DNA of 64,000 nucleotides from Haemonchus contortus (lineage: Eukaryota; Nematoda; Chromadorea; Rhabditida; Trichostrongylidae): positions 14,904,091-14,968,090 of the forward strand of contig LS997564.1 in the NCBI GenBank assembly GCA_000469685.2. The letters are read 5' to 3'. This document shows positions 50,362 through 62,478 of the stretch, piece after piece. Position 1 is the stretch's first letter. Each line of letters starts with the position of its first letter. The notes under the pieces were generated by a model, which saw only the letters and a program-made list of their open reading frames with translations, searched no databases and was not told where the DNA came from. The position numbers were made by a program, and so were the translations under genes.

Positions 50362-51622
50362 TTAGGTTGAGTCATAAGTCCTCGGACAAAATGGCAATGA
50401 TAATATTTATCTTACAATTTTTAAACGACAATAGCGAATCATTTGAAATATGCCCCATTGGCATCGATGGTCTTCTGCCAATGCTTGGGCAAATCATAGA
50501 TGCCCTTGCTTTAGAACGCTGGGAGCTAGCCCTTGGAGAACTGCACCAGTGCCATTTTGATGTCGTCGCGGGTTTGAAAGTCCTGACCATCCAGATGACG
50601 TTGAAGATGGGGAGAAAGGTGGTAATCAGAGGGATCCAAGTCTGAGGAACATGGTTAGTGTGGTAAACTTGTCCTGCCGAAATTCATCAGTTCAGTTTTG
50701 GTCGTTCTTGCAATGTGAGGGCGAGCGTTGTCGTGCTGGAAGTGAACTTTGTGCTGCTGTGGACGTGTAGCTTCGGGATTCGCCTTCAAATTCCTCAGTT
50801 GCGTAATGTAGACGTGTGCGATCACTGTGCATCCTTCGTCTAGCAGCTCCCATTATTCGACACGGAGAGCGCTCCACCAGAACAGAGCATAACCTCCTTG
50901 GCGTGTACGTTGGGTTTGAGGGAGTCTTCTGCATTCCCACCTTTGTCAATCCATTGAGCACGCCGGTGAACGTTAGAGTAGAGGTTCGACTTCGCACCCC
51001 TGGTGACTAGGTACTCGAGCCACGTGTGGTGCCCTTGAGCGTGAGGAGAGAAAGTGCCATGTCGTCGCGGCGGTCTATGTCATACTGCTTCAAAGCACGA
51101 GTCATCTATGGACCGAGCTTTCGCACCTTGTAGATTGACTTCAATTCACGAAAAACTGTGGACTGACTCCCCGAGGGGGGCTGCCAGTTCACGAGTAGTT
51201 TGATACGGATCGGCTTCCACCTGGCTCCGCAGCACCTTCAAATCCAATTTCATTGAGCGTCCCGGACGGTCTTCATTTTCGACGGAATAGTCGCCCGATG
51301 TGAACTTCTGATGCAACTTGTAAATTGTACACCTCCTGCTTGTGAACGTCCTTCATACCTCTATCGATTGCCGCGGGTTCATGGCCAGATAAAATAATGA
51401 ATGTGACGGTGTTGCGGATGTGGAGTTGCGACGGCTTGAAATCATGAGGCACAGTTGCGGGAAAGGGAACAGTTGGGTGCGTTCTCCAGTATGCATTAGG
51501 AAGAGCTTTCCATACTCTATCTAACAATGCCTCGCACGTTCACTTTCGTCACCTCTTTCAAGAGTTATGAGCGCTAGAAGTCATCACTATCATTTTGTCC
51601 GAGGACTTATGACTCAACCTAA
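50362..51622 (-). mobile_element. Mariner-type DNA transposon with intact ends and dead transposase
   Basis: The 1261 bp element starts ttaggttgagtcataagtcc and ends with its exact complement. The 32 bp inverted repeats are perfect and a TA lies on each side (50360-50361 and 51623-51624). The transposase remnant reads on the minus strand. Near 51290-51190 there is RPGRSMKLDLKVL then QTTRELA, the N-terminal helix-turn-helix region. Near 51110-51050 there is RRDDMALSLLTL. Near 50735-50690 there is FQHDNARPHIARTTK, with the second catalytic Asp. Near 50645-50560 there is SSDLDPSDYHLSPHL, with the third. At least four frameshifts or stops lie between these motifs, so no active enzyme is made. Confidence 0.93.
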
Positions 51623-52350
51623 TACGTCTAACGTTAAAAATCAGTGGCCGAAGAGTGTGTCACGTTTCGTGGGTCTTCGGGAGTCTACTTCTTCTCGTCT
51701 CAATTGAATTTCCGAGGGAATTTTCCGTTTCTTCCTTACAACTGATTAATTTAGCTCTATTCTATCCATCGATTCTAATCAATGTACTTGTTTCCGTCAA
51801 AACACATGTACGAAGTGAAGCACAGGTGGATGGATGTTGAATGGAAGATGATTGATTACATATTACCCAATGGTTGTAAGCAATCATCTGCATCAGCCAT
51901 CATCTATCAGTCCTGTTCTATTATTTCACTGAGCGTTTTCTATGCTTAACACATATAATAGTACTTTATAAATTATCAGTACTGGAGTAAGCTATTTTAC
52001 AAAGGGAGCCACTGTAGAAGTGGTCAAAGGTTCCTCCAGGAGCCTCAATGATGGCATGGGGTGGTCGATGACGTGGCTTATATCGAGGAGAATGATGAAC
52101 TCCTCATTCTCATCATTGAATCCGAGATTTCAGACGCTGTGTTACAGAGCAGTGTGCATTCAGTACTTAACTACTACTTACCAGGTCATCAATCAAATAG
52201 CGTTCATTGAAAAAAAACGCAGCATGCTGGATGCACTTTGTCACACTTGCAGGTTCTGTTTTTTTTAAATGACGACTATAATTCACTGAAAACAGTCTGA
52301 AGGGTGAAGGATAAAGTCTTGGGGCAGTAAGGGGGATGCGTCCGTCTGAG
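51623..52350. other. Gene-free spacer
   Basis: No recognised exon or element. Confidence 0.35.
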
Positions 52351-52564
52351 GGATGCGTCTACGCAGTCGATTTCCATTCAGGAATCGTAGTGGCGGATTG
52401 AATGCGTATGTGGCCTCTACAATCACTTGTGTGGGCGAGCCAATATACGATTCAGTGCTGTTATCTTTCCCGACGAGTTTTGTACCAATTAACCGTCCCG
52501 GGAGGGGTGGAAGGCTTGGTTAGCCTACGCGGATATCAGTCCGGAATTCGGTCTATCGATCCGG
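52351..52564 (-). mobile_element. SINE-like copy 10 (head truncated)
   Basis: Minus strand. The tail ggatgcgtctacgcagtcg at 52351 is followed by ttccattcaggaatcgtagtg. The body runs to aggcttggttagcctacgcgg. The Pol III head is missing beyond about 52564. Confidence 0.75.
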
Positions 52565-53620
52565 AAAAACAGTAGCTAAAAAATATTCCAAGAAATGAAA
52601 GCAAATCCAGTTCTGTTCACTCGAACCAATTCCTTTTTTGGATGCGCCATGCATTCAAAGACTGTTTGAATAGGCAACGGCCCATGGATGCATATTCAAC
52701 ATACACATACGTAGATATTAGGAATTATAAGACCAAGAAGAGTAAATGCTTGTGATTCTTCTGTCTCAAAGAATGTAGGACCAACAAAGGACTCTCAATT
52801 TGGAAAAAAAGCTCGCTCGGTCCCTGGGGATGCTCCATCCTTGATTTGATCGTCTGACCATTTGCAGTAGCCTCGGCGTTCGTCCTCCGCCAAGTAAAGA
52901 TGGGTTGAAGTGATCCAGGGATTTTTACGAGGTTGGTGGAACTGAAGAACTTGAAGAACTTGATTGAATAAGGCTCACTGCGATTGCCTCCCTGTCGACC
53001 ATCGACCAGCTTGTCCATATGCCACTATGCGATCTACTGCGGTTCAGAATTGTGAAGCGCACTCGAAAAATATCCAAAATGCTACTAATCCCAAGGAAGG
53101 ATTGAAAATCTACCTGTCATATGGGGGCATTCAAAAAAGTACAGGCAGCCTAGTAAACAAGATTAACGAGTAATTGATTAGTAGGAGATTCAGTGAAGGT
53201 TCAGGGTTCAGATCTATACGGACGGGATTCAAAAGTAGCATCGCATTGTGTTCTTAAGACGTAATGTTGACGAGTGTGTGCGGTAGTCCAAAGAAGGATT
53301 AATGGACTCGAGGGACGATCGTTGCAACTCCCTCTCGTGCTCCTTACTGCAACCATTAGTCCCGCTGTGTCCAGAGTATTGGAAATGGTCTAGGTGGTGT
53401 GCGCTCATCTGCTTGCTGGGCATAGATCCAAAAAGCAAAGGGTACTTAAAATCCTTATGCTTTCTTGAGAGTCGAAGCAGATCACGGACTTCAATGAGGT
53501 TGAAATATTTGAAAATGGATATTGTCCCTCCATCTCTTTAGCTGTTTAGTTACTTGAGCGAGGCACTTCTCGGATTCAGAAAGTTCTCGAATATACGAGT
53601 CTTTTGGTGATCTTTCTATA
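52565..53620. other. Gene-free spacer
   Basis: No exon recognised. A possible SINE 3' end scrap (ggatgcgccatgcattc) sits near 52640. Confidence 0.35.
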
Positions 53621-53866
53621 TGCCCAGGACGTTCGACTCCTCTTCAGAATCGCAGGGGCAGTTTGAATGTGTATGTGGCCTATACAACGACTTGCTATGT
53701 CTAGCTGATGTACAAGTCAGTGCTTTTATCCTACCACACAAGTCTGATTACAACTGGCCTTGAAGGGGTAAAGGGCTCCGTTAACCTAGCCTTGAAACGA
53801 TCCCGATTCGATCCCTGGGCCGTGCATCTGATAGAGGCACCGCATGTCACCATATCACCTTCGCCG
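53621..53866 (-). mobile_element. SINE-like copy 11
   Basis: Minus strand, near full length. The tail at 53621 (cgttcgactcctcttcagaatcg) is followed by the body with gatgtacaagtcagtgcttttatcc, a B box near 53806 (gattcgatccctgg) and the head end cggcgaaggtgatatggtg at 53866. Confidence 0.8.
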
Positions 53867-55250
53867 TTCTTTTCTAATAATACATGCATGCATTTAATAC
53901 AAAGAATAGAAACGAATTCATGCACTGATAGGCTCCAGCGAGAGTTGTTCTTGTGAGATGAACAGACGGTCACGCGCGGCCATCAAGTTACGGAATGGGC
54001 ACAACTGTGGAAGTGATGTCTGATGTTGATATTTCCAGTTTAAAGTTGAATGAACTCTGCTTATTTTTTTATTATTCGTGGAGCTTATGATGAGCCCTTT
54101 TAGGGTTTATAAGTTGTTTATTCCAAGGATGCTCATGTAACCTTGCGTTTATGTTTAGCCATTGTTCGACTGGCAGAAACTTAGACTTACCAGAATCGCA
54201 TAGTTAGAGGTCAAAAAGTAAGAGAGTCGACGGTTTGGACTGCCAGCATCACGAACCTATTAAGCGTTAAGACGATCCCAATCAAAACTATTTCTAACGC
54301 ACTGTCAGTTTGTGGATCGTCTGTCTGGGAGCTTGTGTAATTGCGAATGGCGAGCATTCTAAACAATTAATCTAAATATCGTTTTTTCACTTTTCTATTT
54401 TTTAAAATTCGAAGAAAAACTTTCCAGTTAATTGTCTCTTTTTTCTAGAAGGATTCATCACTTGTATCTCATGATATGTTCCTTTTACAATTGGGAGATT
54501 GCACCAGTGACCTGAACTTATACCAACTCCACGATTTCGAGCTTAAATTCGACATGACAGATAGGGCGGAGCTTCAAGGCCTAACAGCTTTGGGCTAGCT
54601 ATTCAATTAGCTCTGAAACGAAGGGCAACCACCTTATTGACCTTCTTTGAGAGTTCACAACGACCTTTCAACTGAACTTTTGACTTTGCTTTCTTTCAAC
54701 ATATTGCAAAGTCCTCTTGCTCCATTTTGGTTCCTGCTTGCCGACTTTTTGTGGGAAAGTGATTTTTCAAGTGAATATTATTGATATATTGTTCCAATTG
54801 TTGCCTTTCCTTAGGTCTAGGGTTGTCTTAGCTCTATTGAAATTGCACTTCTTTTTCTTGAAAGGTTGATCGCAATCGCTTCTGATCTTATCTCTTATCA
54901 GCAGCCTATCGCAAATGTTCTACAAGTCACGTATTGATTTTTTTGTTCAACTTAACCGCTGACTTTTCAACAGGAATCGATCGTTTAGGGGCACTTCGAC
55001 ACACACTCACTCACCGAGAGGCTCCGCCTACACCTGCCCGAGGCCAACAGTTGGTTGCCAGTGTTGCGCCAACGGACTCGTGTACGACAAGCCTCTTCCG
55101 TCCTCATCTGCTGACGCACTGTCCTACATCATCATCATCATCGTCGACGCCCATCCGGTCAACGGTCCATTTTTGGCTGTACCTGAAATTGGCTAGCGTC
55201 CAGCATGGTCGCTTGACCCGCAGTGACGGCTACCGTATCTAGTCACTTTC
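53867..55250. promoter_or_regulatory. Upstream region of unc-49
   Basis: No conserved exon. The last 250 bases (about 55000-55250) are notably C-rich, include a short cat/tca repeat near 55128, and hold an uninterrupted 102-codon frame without family resemblance. This may be outron or promoter. No specific factor site can be named. Confidence 0.4.
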
Positions 55251-55256
55251 CTACAG
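55251..55256 (+). promoter_or_regulatory. Probable trans-splice acceptor for unc-49
   Basis: tttcctacag ends at 55256, five bases before the ATG at 55262, a typical spliced-leader acceptor position. Confidence 0.65.
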
Positions 55257-55261
55257 TAATC

Positions 55262-58200
55262 ATGCGGATATCTGATTTATTTCTATTCGCTACCACCGCC
55301 ACCTTCTACCATGTTTCACGGGCACAAGAAGAGTGAGTTCTTTCTGATACGAATGCTCAAAGAGTTCACTTGTGAAAAAAGTCCAAGAGGGCGAGAGCAA
55401 AACTGTAACTCAAGCAAACAGTCAAGGAGATTCACCTAGGATTGCGGATAGGCTTCAATTCAAAAAATACGTTCTAAAATTTCAGCAGTAGAATAACTTC
55501 TTATGGAAAGAGCGAAATTCTCGATGTTAAAGGACAGCGATTGATTTTTGGCTTGTGGAAATGGGCCAAAAAGCATCCATGGGTTTTTTTTTGCTCACAA
55601 AAAAGAGCACGAGCCGTCATATTCACCATCGGTTTTTTTTATGCTTTTCAAAGCCCTAAGCCAATATCATGGGACGACCGATTCTTCCGATGCACTCTGA
55701 AGTTAGTCGCACCATAACTTCCGTTTCGGGTTTGATTCTAGACTCTCCGAACGTTTGACTCCATAACATTACCTAGCTGATTGCTTAAAAATGTAAATTT
55801 TATAAAAACCAACTCGTAATTGACGGAAACCTACAGTTTTACTCTTTCAAAATTGTACACACGTTGTGAATACTGAGTGCCGGTGGTACAGTATCGAAAG
55901 GCGAACATGTGGTGAGAGGTCCAGGTTCTTTACTGAGTTCATCTGGGCCACTGAAACGTCTTGGTCTCAGGCGGGTTTCAGATGGGTGAAAAGGTTATTT
56001 GAATGTCGACTACCCACTTAGTTACCTTAGCTACCTTTAGGCCGATGTTTTGGTGATGTGCGCATTCAGGAAAGACCTCATCCCGAATGAAAGTTGATCT
56101 CGTGGCGTATCCTGGAATGATACCGACTTAGGAGGTTTATAAAGAGAGAAGGAGACCTAGAGGGGCTGATACATACTCTAATTGTACTAATTTCCGACTC
56201 TCGGTGTAATCTAATCGTGTTTTTCTTTAAATCATCATTTTGATGTTGATGACTTGTAACAGGTGTCCTATGTTACTGTTTGAGTTGATAAACTTCATAA
56301 TAATGATTCCTGAACATATGTTCTGTTCTGTTTACATCAAGGGTATAGATCGAGAGTCATTGGCGTGGTGGAGTAAACTGCTTGAGGTGGATCTGGTTTA
56401 AATTAAGCTTATGACGCAGTCTGTTCGACGGCGATGATTTCAAGATGTTCAACATGGTGATCATAAAACGGCCTAGACCCACCGTTAACAGAAAGCCGTG
56501 AATCTGGGCGCGAGATAGAAAAAGGGGGCGCAGAAGGGAATGAAATCTGTCCCCGAAACTTTTCGGTTGTGATCTGTTTGGACTTCTGAAAAGTCTCACC
56601 CTCAGAAAAATGCAAGCTCTGGAGCTGAAAAGTCTCTAGAGGCTGCAGAGGGATCATTTAGAGTCACAGAAAGCTTCCCTATGGGAAATCTGCGAAAGAA
56701 CTGGTAAATGAAAGGGATAGCTTAATGGAACCCTGGTAAAACTTTCAGAAATTTCCATATAGAAGTTAAAAGCTGGAAAACGATCGGCCCACACGGTTGT
56801 TCCACGCTTTGGACTTCTATATCATATGGCGGACGAGTTCAGGAGAGTGGTTACGTTATACAGTACCTGTCCAGGTCGCGTTCTGGACCTCACCCACTGG
56901 GATGCCGATGCTTTCGATGTAGAACGAGTCATTAGGTGATACTAGGGACACTAAAACTCGGTTTTGATGATAAGACTTCTCGAGTTCTTCTGTCCCCATC
57001 TCCTATGCTCAAGGGATCTTCATGGCACTCAAAATTCAACCGTCAAAAATTCTTTTTTGACATTATTCGTTACATACTTCCTTTTTTGTCTGTCAATTAT
57101 CAGATAATCCTATCAAGATTGTAGACTAACAAAAAATCGGCGAAATTGGGCTGTTACAGAGCTTATCGAAGCATTATGGAGTAGCTCAACAAGGATTCTT
57201 TGAAATTTCTGCAATTCAGTCTTTTCCCGGGGATCGTCCCACCTGAGGGCTAGTAGCGAAGTAAGAAGGTCCCAGAAATGGCGGACATGACGCCTTTGGC
57301 TTACTTTATGCTTCCAACTGAATGTGTCAGACTGGTCCCTACACTTTCGTGCGCCTTTATGTTCACCTCATTGAGCTTTTCATCGGTAGAGCGACTTTAT
57401 TCAGAAGCTGCTGAGACCTTTTCATTGGCTCGGCTATTGAAACCTGGGTTCTCTCATCTCGGCAAATTATGTTTCATAAATGTTAGATTAATGGCTTCGG
57501 AGTTCCTTTGTAGACAATATTTATGATGCTGAAATGTTCAAGTTTTCCTCATCGACTTTTATTTCCAGAATATCGACTGTAATTATAAGCTGGTAAGAAA
57601 GTTTTGAACCGTTCAACATTCTTTGTTATTTTATTTTTCTATTCAGCACACAGCGGGATTCATTGAACAATGCGATCACCATTGTGAATCACAACAGTGT
57701 CTCACCTAGTGGGTCAGCTGACCCTTTGTCCCAGAAAAGGGGGACCAGGAGTCAACGGAATCACCAAACCCCCATTCAACATTTTCAATTATGGTGAATC
57801 ATTTTAGTTGAGAGGATCTGGAAGGGACGAAATATGGGGCAGTCAGAGGGAGCAGTACAGGGGAACAGGGAGGGTGGGGATCAGTACTCTAGCTTAACTT
57901 CAATGCTCCAATTTTCCACGGGTAGCTTCGATTAGATGGGTCGAGCATTATCGTTCAACATTCGTAGCTAATGCCGCTAAGAGTATGGAGGTGACTGACG
58001 AACATTGGGTGGATACACCCGAGTACTGACCTCGGAATCTTCCTTGACAACAGGACTGAATCTTGAGAGTGGCTGAATCTTCCACAGTGTGAGTGTGTCC
58101 CGACCGAGGCTTGTCTTCAAAGCCCGAGTCTTCTCCTTCGAAGCGAGTGAACCAGCGTTTAACGGTGCTGATGGAAATGGTCTTCTCTACCAATGCGCTG

Positions 58201-61200
58201 TTGTTGTTAAGAACGGTAGCCAACGGTTTAGTGTAGCGCCACCACTCATAGAAAATTGTGGCTCTAAAGTGCTCGTATGGAATTAACATCGTGATTGAAA
58301 TATAGGAAGGCAACCTGGCTATGTATTCCTATTGTGGGAACCCTGCAAGACAGTCTACCATTTTCATGCGGACCAGATCGGACCGGACCGGTAGATCCGA
58401 AGCTCCAAAGAAACGGTTCAGAACTTCCTTACCAACCTAATACTTGAAATTTGCCCATAATAAGGGGATCCTGGCCTTACAAGAAAATCGAGATCGATCC
58501 ACATCCAATTTACTTTGAGAATGATCAGGCTAAATCGTCTCGAAGTAAGGCTTTGAGAAAAACAGAAGTTCTCCTTACCACATTTCCAAATTCTTTAGTA
58601 AACAAAACGACGTCTTAATGACGATGCCTCTTCTCCCTTCATTCATCATCAAAGAAGAACGTCACATTTGCTATGGCGTCATCCAATCAACATCACCTGT
58701 CCAGATTATCGTCAAGGAACAGCAGTAACACAGCATACCGGCTTTCATGTGTTTTTTCGATCGTGCAAATGTCAGCTGAATTGCCCTCTCACCGACCTAT
58801 CAGTCCTCCCATGCCCTCCCATGTTTCGCCTTTCGGGAGGAGAACACCCTGATCTCAATGAACCACATCCCCTTTTCTACCAGAACTTTGATACCGCAAA
58901 AGAGATCGCCAAGGCTGATTGTTTACTACTGGTCCGCTTGAATTAACTTTAATTGCATGTGCTAGTTTTGCTTTAATTACAAAGAGAAAAATATGTGAAT
59001 AGCAAGAAGTTCAGTACCTAAGCATAAATGAAGCTAATGAAGTAAAAAGGTAAACTGAAGCTGGTTTTTAGTCTTATTTTGCAAATCAAGAGAAGCTGAT
59101 TTGCATTAACACAGAGATCCGTCAACCTCTGCTTTAACTCCCTCCAGAAGAACCACCCGGATCATACTTTATTTACTCCAGTCATATCTAAAAGTAACGC
59201 GAGACAAACAATGGCATGAAGGGAAGTAGAGGAATGGAAAAGAGATCTGTGTGATGCAATGAAATTTCTAGATTTGTTTAATATTCTCTCAGCATTTCAG
59301 CAAATTTTTTCAATCGATTAATTGATTTTATCGAATGTATTTCAAGAATTTGGTTTTCATTTGCTGTCAAAAACTTTCAATGAAAACAAAAAGAAATTTG
59401 ATTTCCGAAACCTACTAATGGTTTCATTTGTATTTTTTTTTCAAGACCCGAATGGAAAAATGAAAACAAGTAAATAGATTGTAAAACTACTAGGTGGTAA
59501 ATAATATGAAAATATAAATAATATGAATCAGCAAATGAATACATAATTAATATCGATAACAAAAATTTCGAAAATGATCCTAATTTCGTATTTCTTTGAA
59601 ATCGGAATAAAACCAAGACCTGAGCATGCTTTCAGGTTATACCCCGGCTTGTAAATACTAGGATGCACCATTAGTTCACCAGTCCGCTCTTGATATGGTG
59701 CTTCAGAAGCCCTGCGATAGAAGCTCTACTATAAGTATTGAGTTCCCTTATGAAGTTTCAAATAAGCAAGGTACAGATGTCCCCAGATTCAACTGCTATG
59801 AGTTTTGTTGCTGTTTTCGAGGGATATCCAGATTTTTTATGATGGTCGACTTCCTTGAAGTGGAGTACAACTAACTAGTTGATTCGATTTAATGCATATT
59901 TCCGCATTTATGCATAGTAGAGGAACTACTCAGCTTTTACAGACAACGAAAAATTTCATTTTTGAGTTCATTTTCGAGTCTTCTTTTATTTTATGAACCA
60001 TCCTGAGGTGTGGTAGGCCTTTCGAGAATTCAGGAAAAAAAGTTCGGCGATTTACATCAATTTCGGAGACACTTTTCTCCTCCCCCTCCCTCCCCCTCCC
60101 TTCCGCCTGTTAGAGGAAGGAAGAACAAATAGGGGAATACAGGAACTCTGGCAGGCTATTCCATGAAGGCAGGAAAGTCAGCAAAGAATTGCCTTCAAAA
60201 GCTCTAGTCACTCACGTTGAGTTCAATAAAAATTGATTCAAATGATATAAATTTAAATTTGAAAGAAATCATTGTCGCATGTACTTTGGGGATTCTTTTG
60301 GGTACTCTTTCATAGGAACATTTGTGTAACGTTTCGAAAATCACGATTTTTCAGTGATATAATTGTCGACACATCTCAGTTGTCAACAGTGCTCGATAGG
60401 TTGACGAACAAGACGATTTATGACAAGCGGCTACGACCAAGGTTTGTTCTGTTCCTTTGGCTTCTTTTCGTTTTCCAAGGATGTCTATTACGTGAACAGC
60501 AGCTTGTTATTCTTTCCATGGGACCATTTTTACTGGTCATCCAGGCCTAAACTGGTTTGGTTAGCTTGGATCCTTACCCTGATCTCTTCTAACACTGGTG
60601 TCATCATCAGGTCGGCAGAAGTTCTAGTTTCACATACGGTTTTCTCCAATTCCGTTTCCCTCCTCCTACATCCTTTATTTACAATGGTTTCAGTAATGGT
60701 CTGGGACCCTCTTCAATTTCCCTGGTCAGGATTGTTGTGGAAAGCCGCCAACCCAGCTTGCCCTCAGCTACTGAGGCTCATATATCTCTAATTTTTACCT
60801 TCCTGGCTCCTAAACACTTTGCTTGGTTACTCGAAGAAGGCGCTCGTTGTCACTATTGGCGCCCTCCTCTCCTCGTACTTGTGATGCCCCCCATGCCTGA
60901 CCAGAGTCCCCTACAAGTCCATGTCCATGAAGTTCAATGTGTTCAACATGGCATGGAAGGCATGGCCCGGAAAAGAGCTTAAAATTCATGTTGGGGCATT
61001 CAAAAAGGGGTTACAATAAAAAATTTATCAAAAGATCGCATTTCGAGGAATCTTTACAAGTAAAAACGATCTTGGGCTCTTGGTCCTACGTCCATCCTTG
61101 ATCTTCGTACCACAGGAAGTCGGGAAGGCGATTTTTGTCGATGGGGATAATAGAACTCTCGACCCTTCGACTCGCGCTTTGTTCTGAAATTTGATGCTGT

Positions 61201-62478
61201 CAGCTCTGACTCCATCTCACACCTTCGCTGTTGGCCAGTAAACATGACAATTCACCGAAGCTATTATGACGATCATTTCCTGACACTATTTATTACGGGT
61301 GGCAAAGAAGGCACGGAGTGAGGGAGGAGGGGTGGGAGGCTGAGTTAATGTGAAGAGGGTGTTTATGTGAAGTAGGATTTCTCAGATGTTCATGGCGAAA
61401 AGGGCATAAAGCAGACCTCGTTGTAAATGATTTATCATCACGGAGATACAGCTTGCTTGGTGTTTTCCTCGGAATCTCCTCAGGAAGCTAATAAGCTGAA
61501 CTCTTCATGCGGGTCATTTCTAAGAGCTTCAAGGGATTGAAAAAGAGGGATAACACAGACGTTCGTTGTGTTATTCGTATGCACATCACACGTCAATCAG
61601 GTGCTAAGCTTTGCAAAATAATCGGCAAGAGATCCGGAAACAGCAACGGCTGACCCACTGACTCAGAGGGTAAAGGACGGATTTCCTCACAGGATCCCGT
61701 CTGTGGGCGACCACATGCACTCGATTTCTTCCAAAATCGGTCATACCGATTGGATGCATTTATAGCTTATGCATTACTTTAACTTGCCTTGTCCAGCCGT
61801 CGCATAAGTAATAGTTTTATTCCCCCAATCGAGGTCTTTTGATAATTTATCTATTATACAGATTCAGATTCCGAATCAACCGGGTCTTTCTCCCTTTCAG
61901 TGTAGTTCTATTGGTTGCGAGCCTTTTGAGAGATTCAAAACCGTGGACCGCGTTTCAAAGCAGGGTCGACCGATCATTTTCCCTTCTGAAAGTAACGAAA
62001 TATGAGAAGAGAACTAGCATGAATTGCCCAAGCTAGAAGGGTTGTATGGATCGTCAGCCTATGCGTGTACGGTTCCCCGATTTATTCCTCATCGCCACTG
62101 ATTCTTTCCCAGTCTTTCCCGGTTTGTCCTAGTCTTTGGTGTTAGTGGAAGTGTTTTGAAAGATAGAGTTTTTGGAATTAATGCTGGCTTTGGGCATGAA
62201 TCCAACGGGTCCTCAACTGCACGTGAGAAGGGATAAAACAGAATATCTTCGGGGCACCCTTACCTGCATACCCTTATTTTCCTTCTGATGGGCTGTAGCT
62301 TCAGTCCGTGAGCATTTAAATCCGAAGAATTGGTTACGCTTTTAACAGAGTGATCCCGAAATAGATAAGTAGTAGTCAGTAGTAATTTAATATCTGTTTC
62401 AGGTATGGTGATAAGCCGGTCGATGTAGGTATCACTATTCATGTGTCATCAATTAGTGCTGTTTCTGAAGTGGATATG
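55262..62478 (+). CDS. unc-49: UNC-49 GABA-A receptor subunit, first three coding exons (partial)
   Basis: Cys-loop GABA-gated chloride channel of body-wall muscle in nematodes. Exons: 55262-55332, 60355-60441, 62403-62478; phases 2, 1 and 0 agree. Exon 1 encodes a hydrophobic signal peptide of about 20 residues ending near Ser-Arg-Ala-Gln-Glu. Exons 2 and 3 encode the start of the extracellular ligand-binding domain: LSTVLDRLTNKTIYDKRLR (with an NKT N-glycosylation sequon), then RYGDKP and VDVGITIHVSSISAVSEVDM, the first beta strand. The exon 3 donor is atg|gtaagt, and the next exon should begin with the D-F-T-L type strand beyond the window. In C. elegans this shared N-terminus is spliced to alternative B or C subunit ends, which cannot be seen here. 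Introns are 5.02 and 1.96 kb. A paralogous GABA or glycine receptor-like subunit is the alternative, but the match to UNC-49 is very close. Confidence 0.85.
57948..58313 (-). pseudogene. Mariner transposase N-terminal fragment
   Basis: The open frame contains ISTVKRWFTRFEGEDSGFED followed by KPRSGHTHTVED, the end of the paired-type helix-turn-helix domain of mariner transposases. Further downstream the catalytic domain is missing. It is a different subfamily from the element at 50.4-51.6 kb, judging by the D-S-G-F-E-D-K-P-R linker. Ends were not found. Confidence 0.8.
60076..60112. repeat. C-rich polypyrimidine tract
   Basis: ctcctccccctccctccccctccc, with four or more G-runs on the minus strand. 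It could form a quadruplex, within unc-49 intron 1. Confidence 0.65.

Larger units (their letters stand above)
55333..60354 (+). other. unc-49: 5 kb intron 1 of unc-49
   Basis: It separates the signal-peptide exon from the ligand-binding domain. It contains a mariner transposase fragment (57948-58313, antisense) and a C-rich pyrimidine run (60076-60112). A stretch at 55875-56060 begins like a weak Pol III head (ggtggtacagtatcg) but lacks the family tail. The rest shows nothing recognisable. Confidence 0.6.

Noticed and set aside
55875..56060. A twelfth SINE-like copy
   Set aside because: Only the first 20 bases resemble the head; the middle and 3' end of the family are absent.
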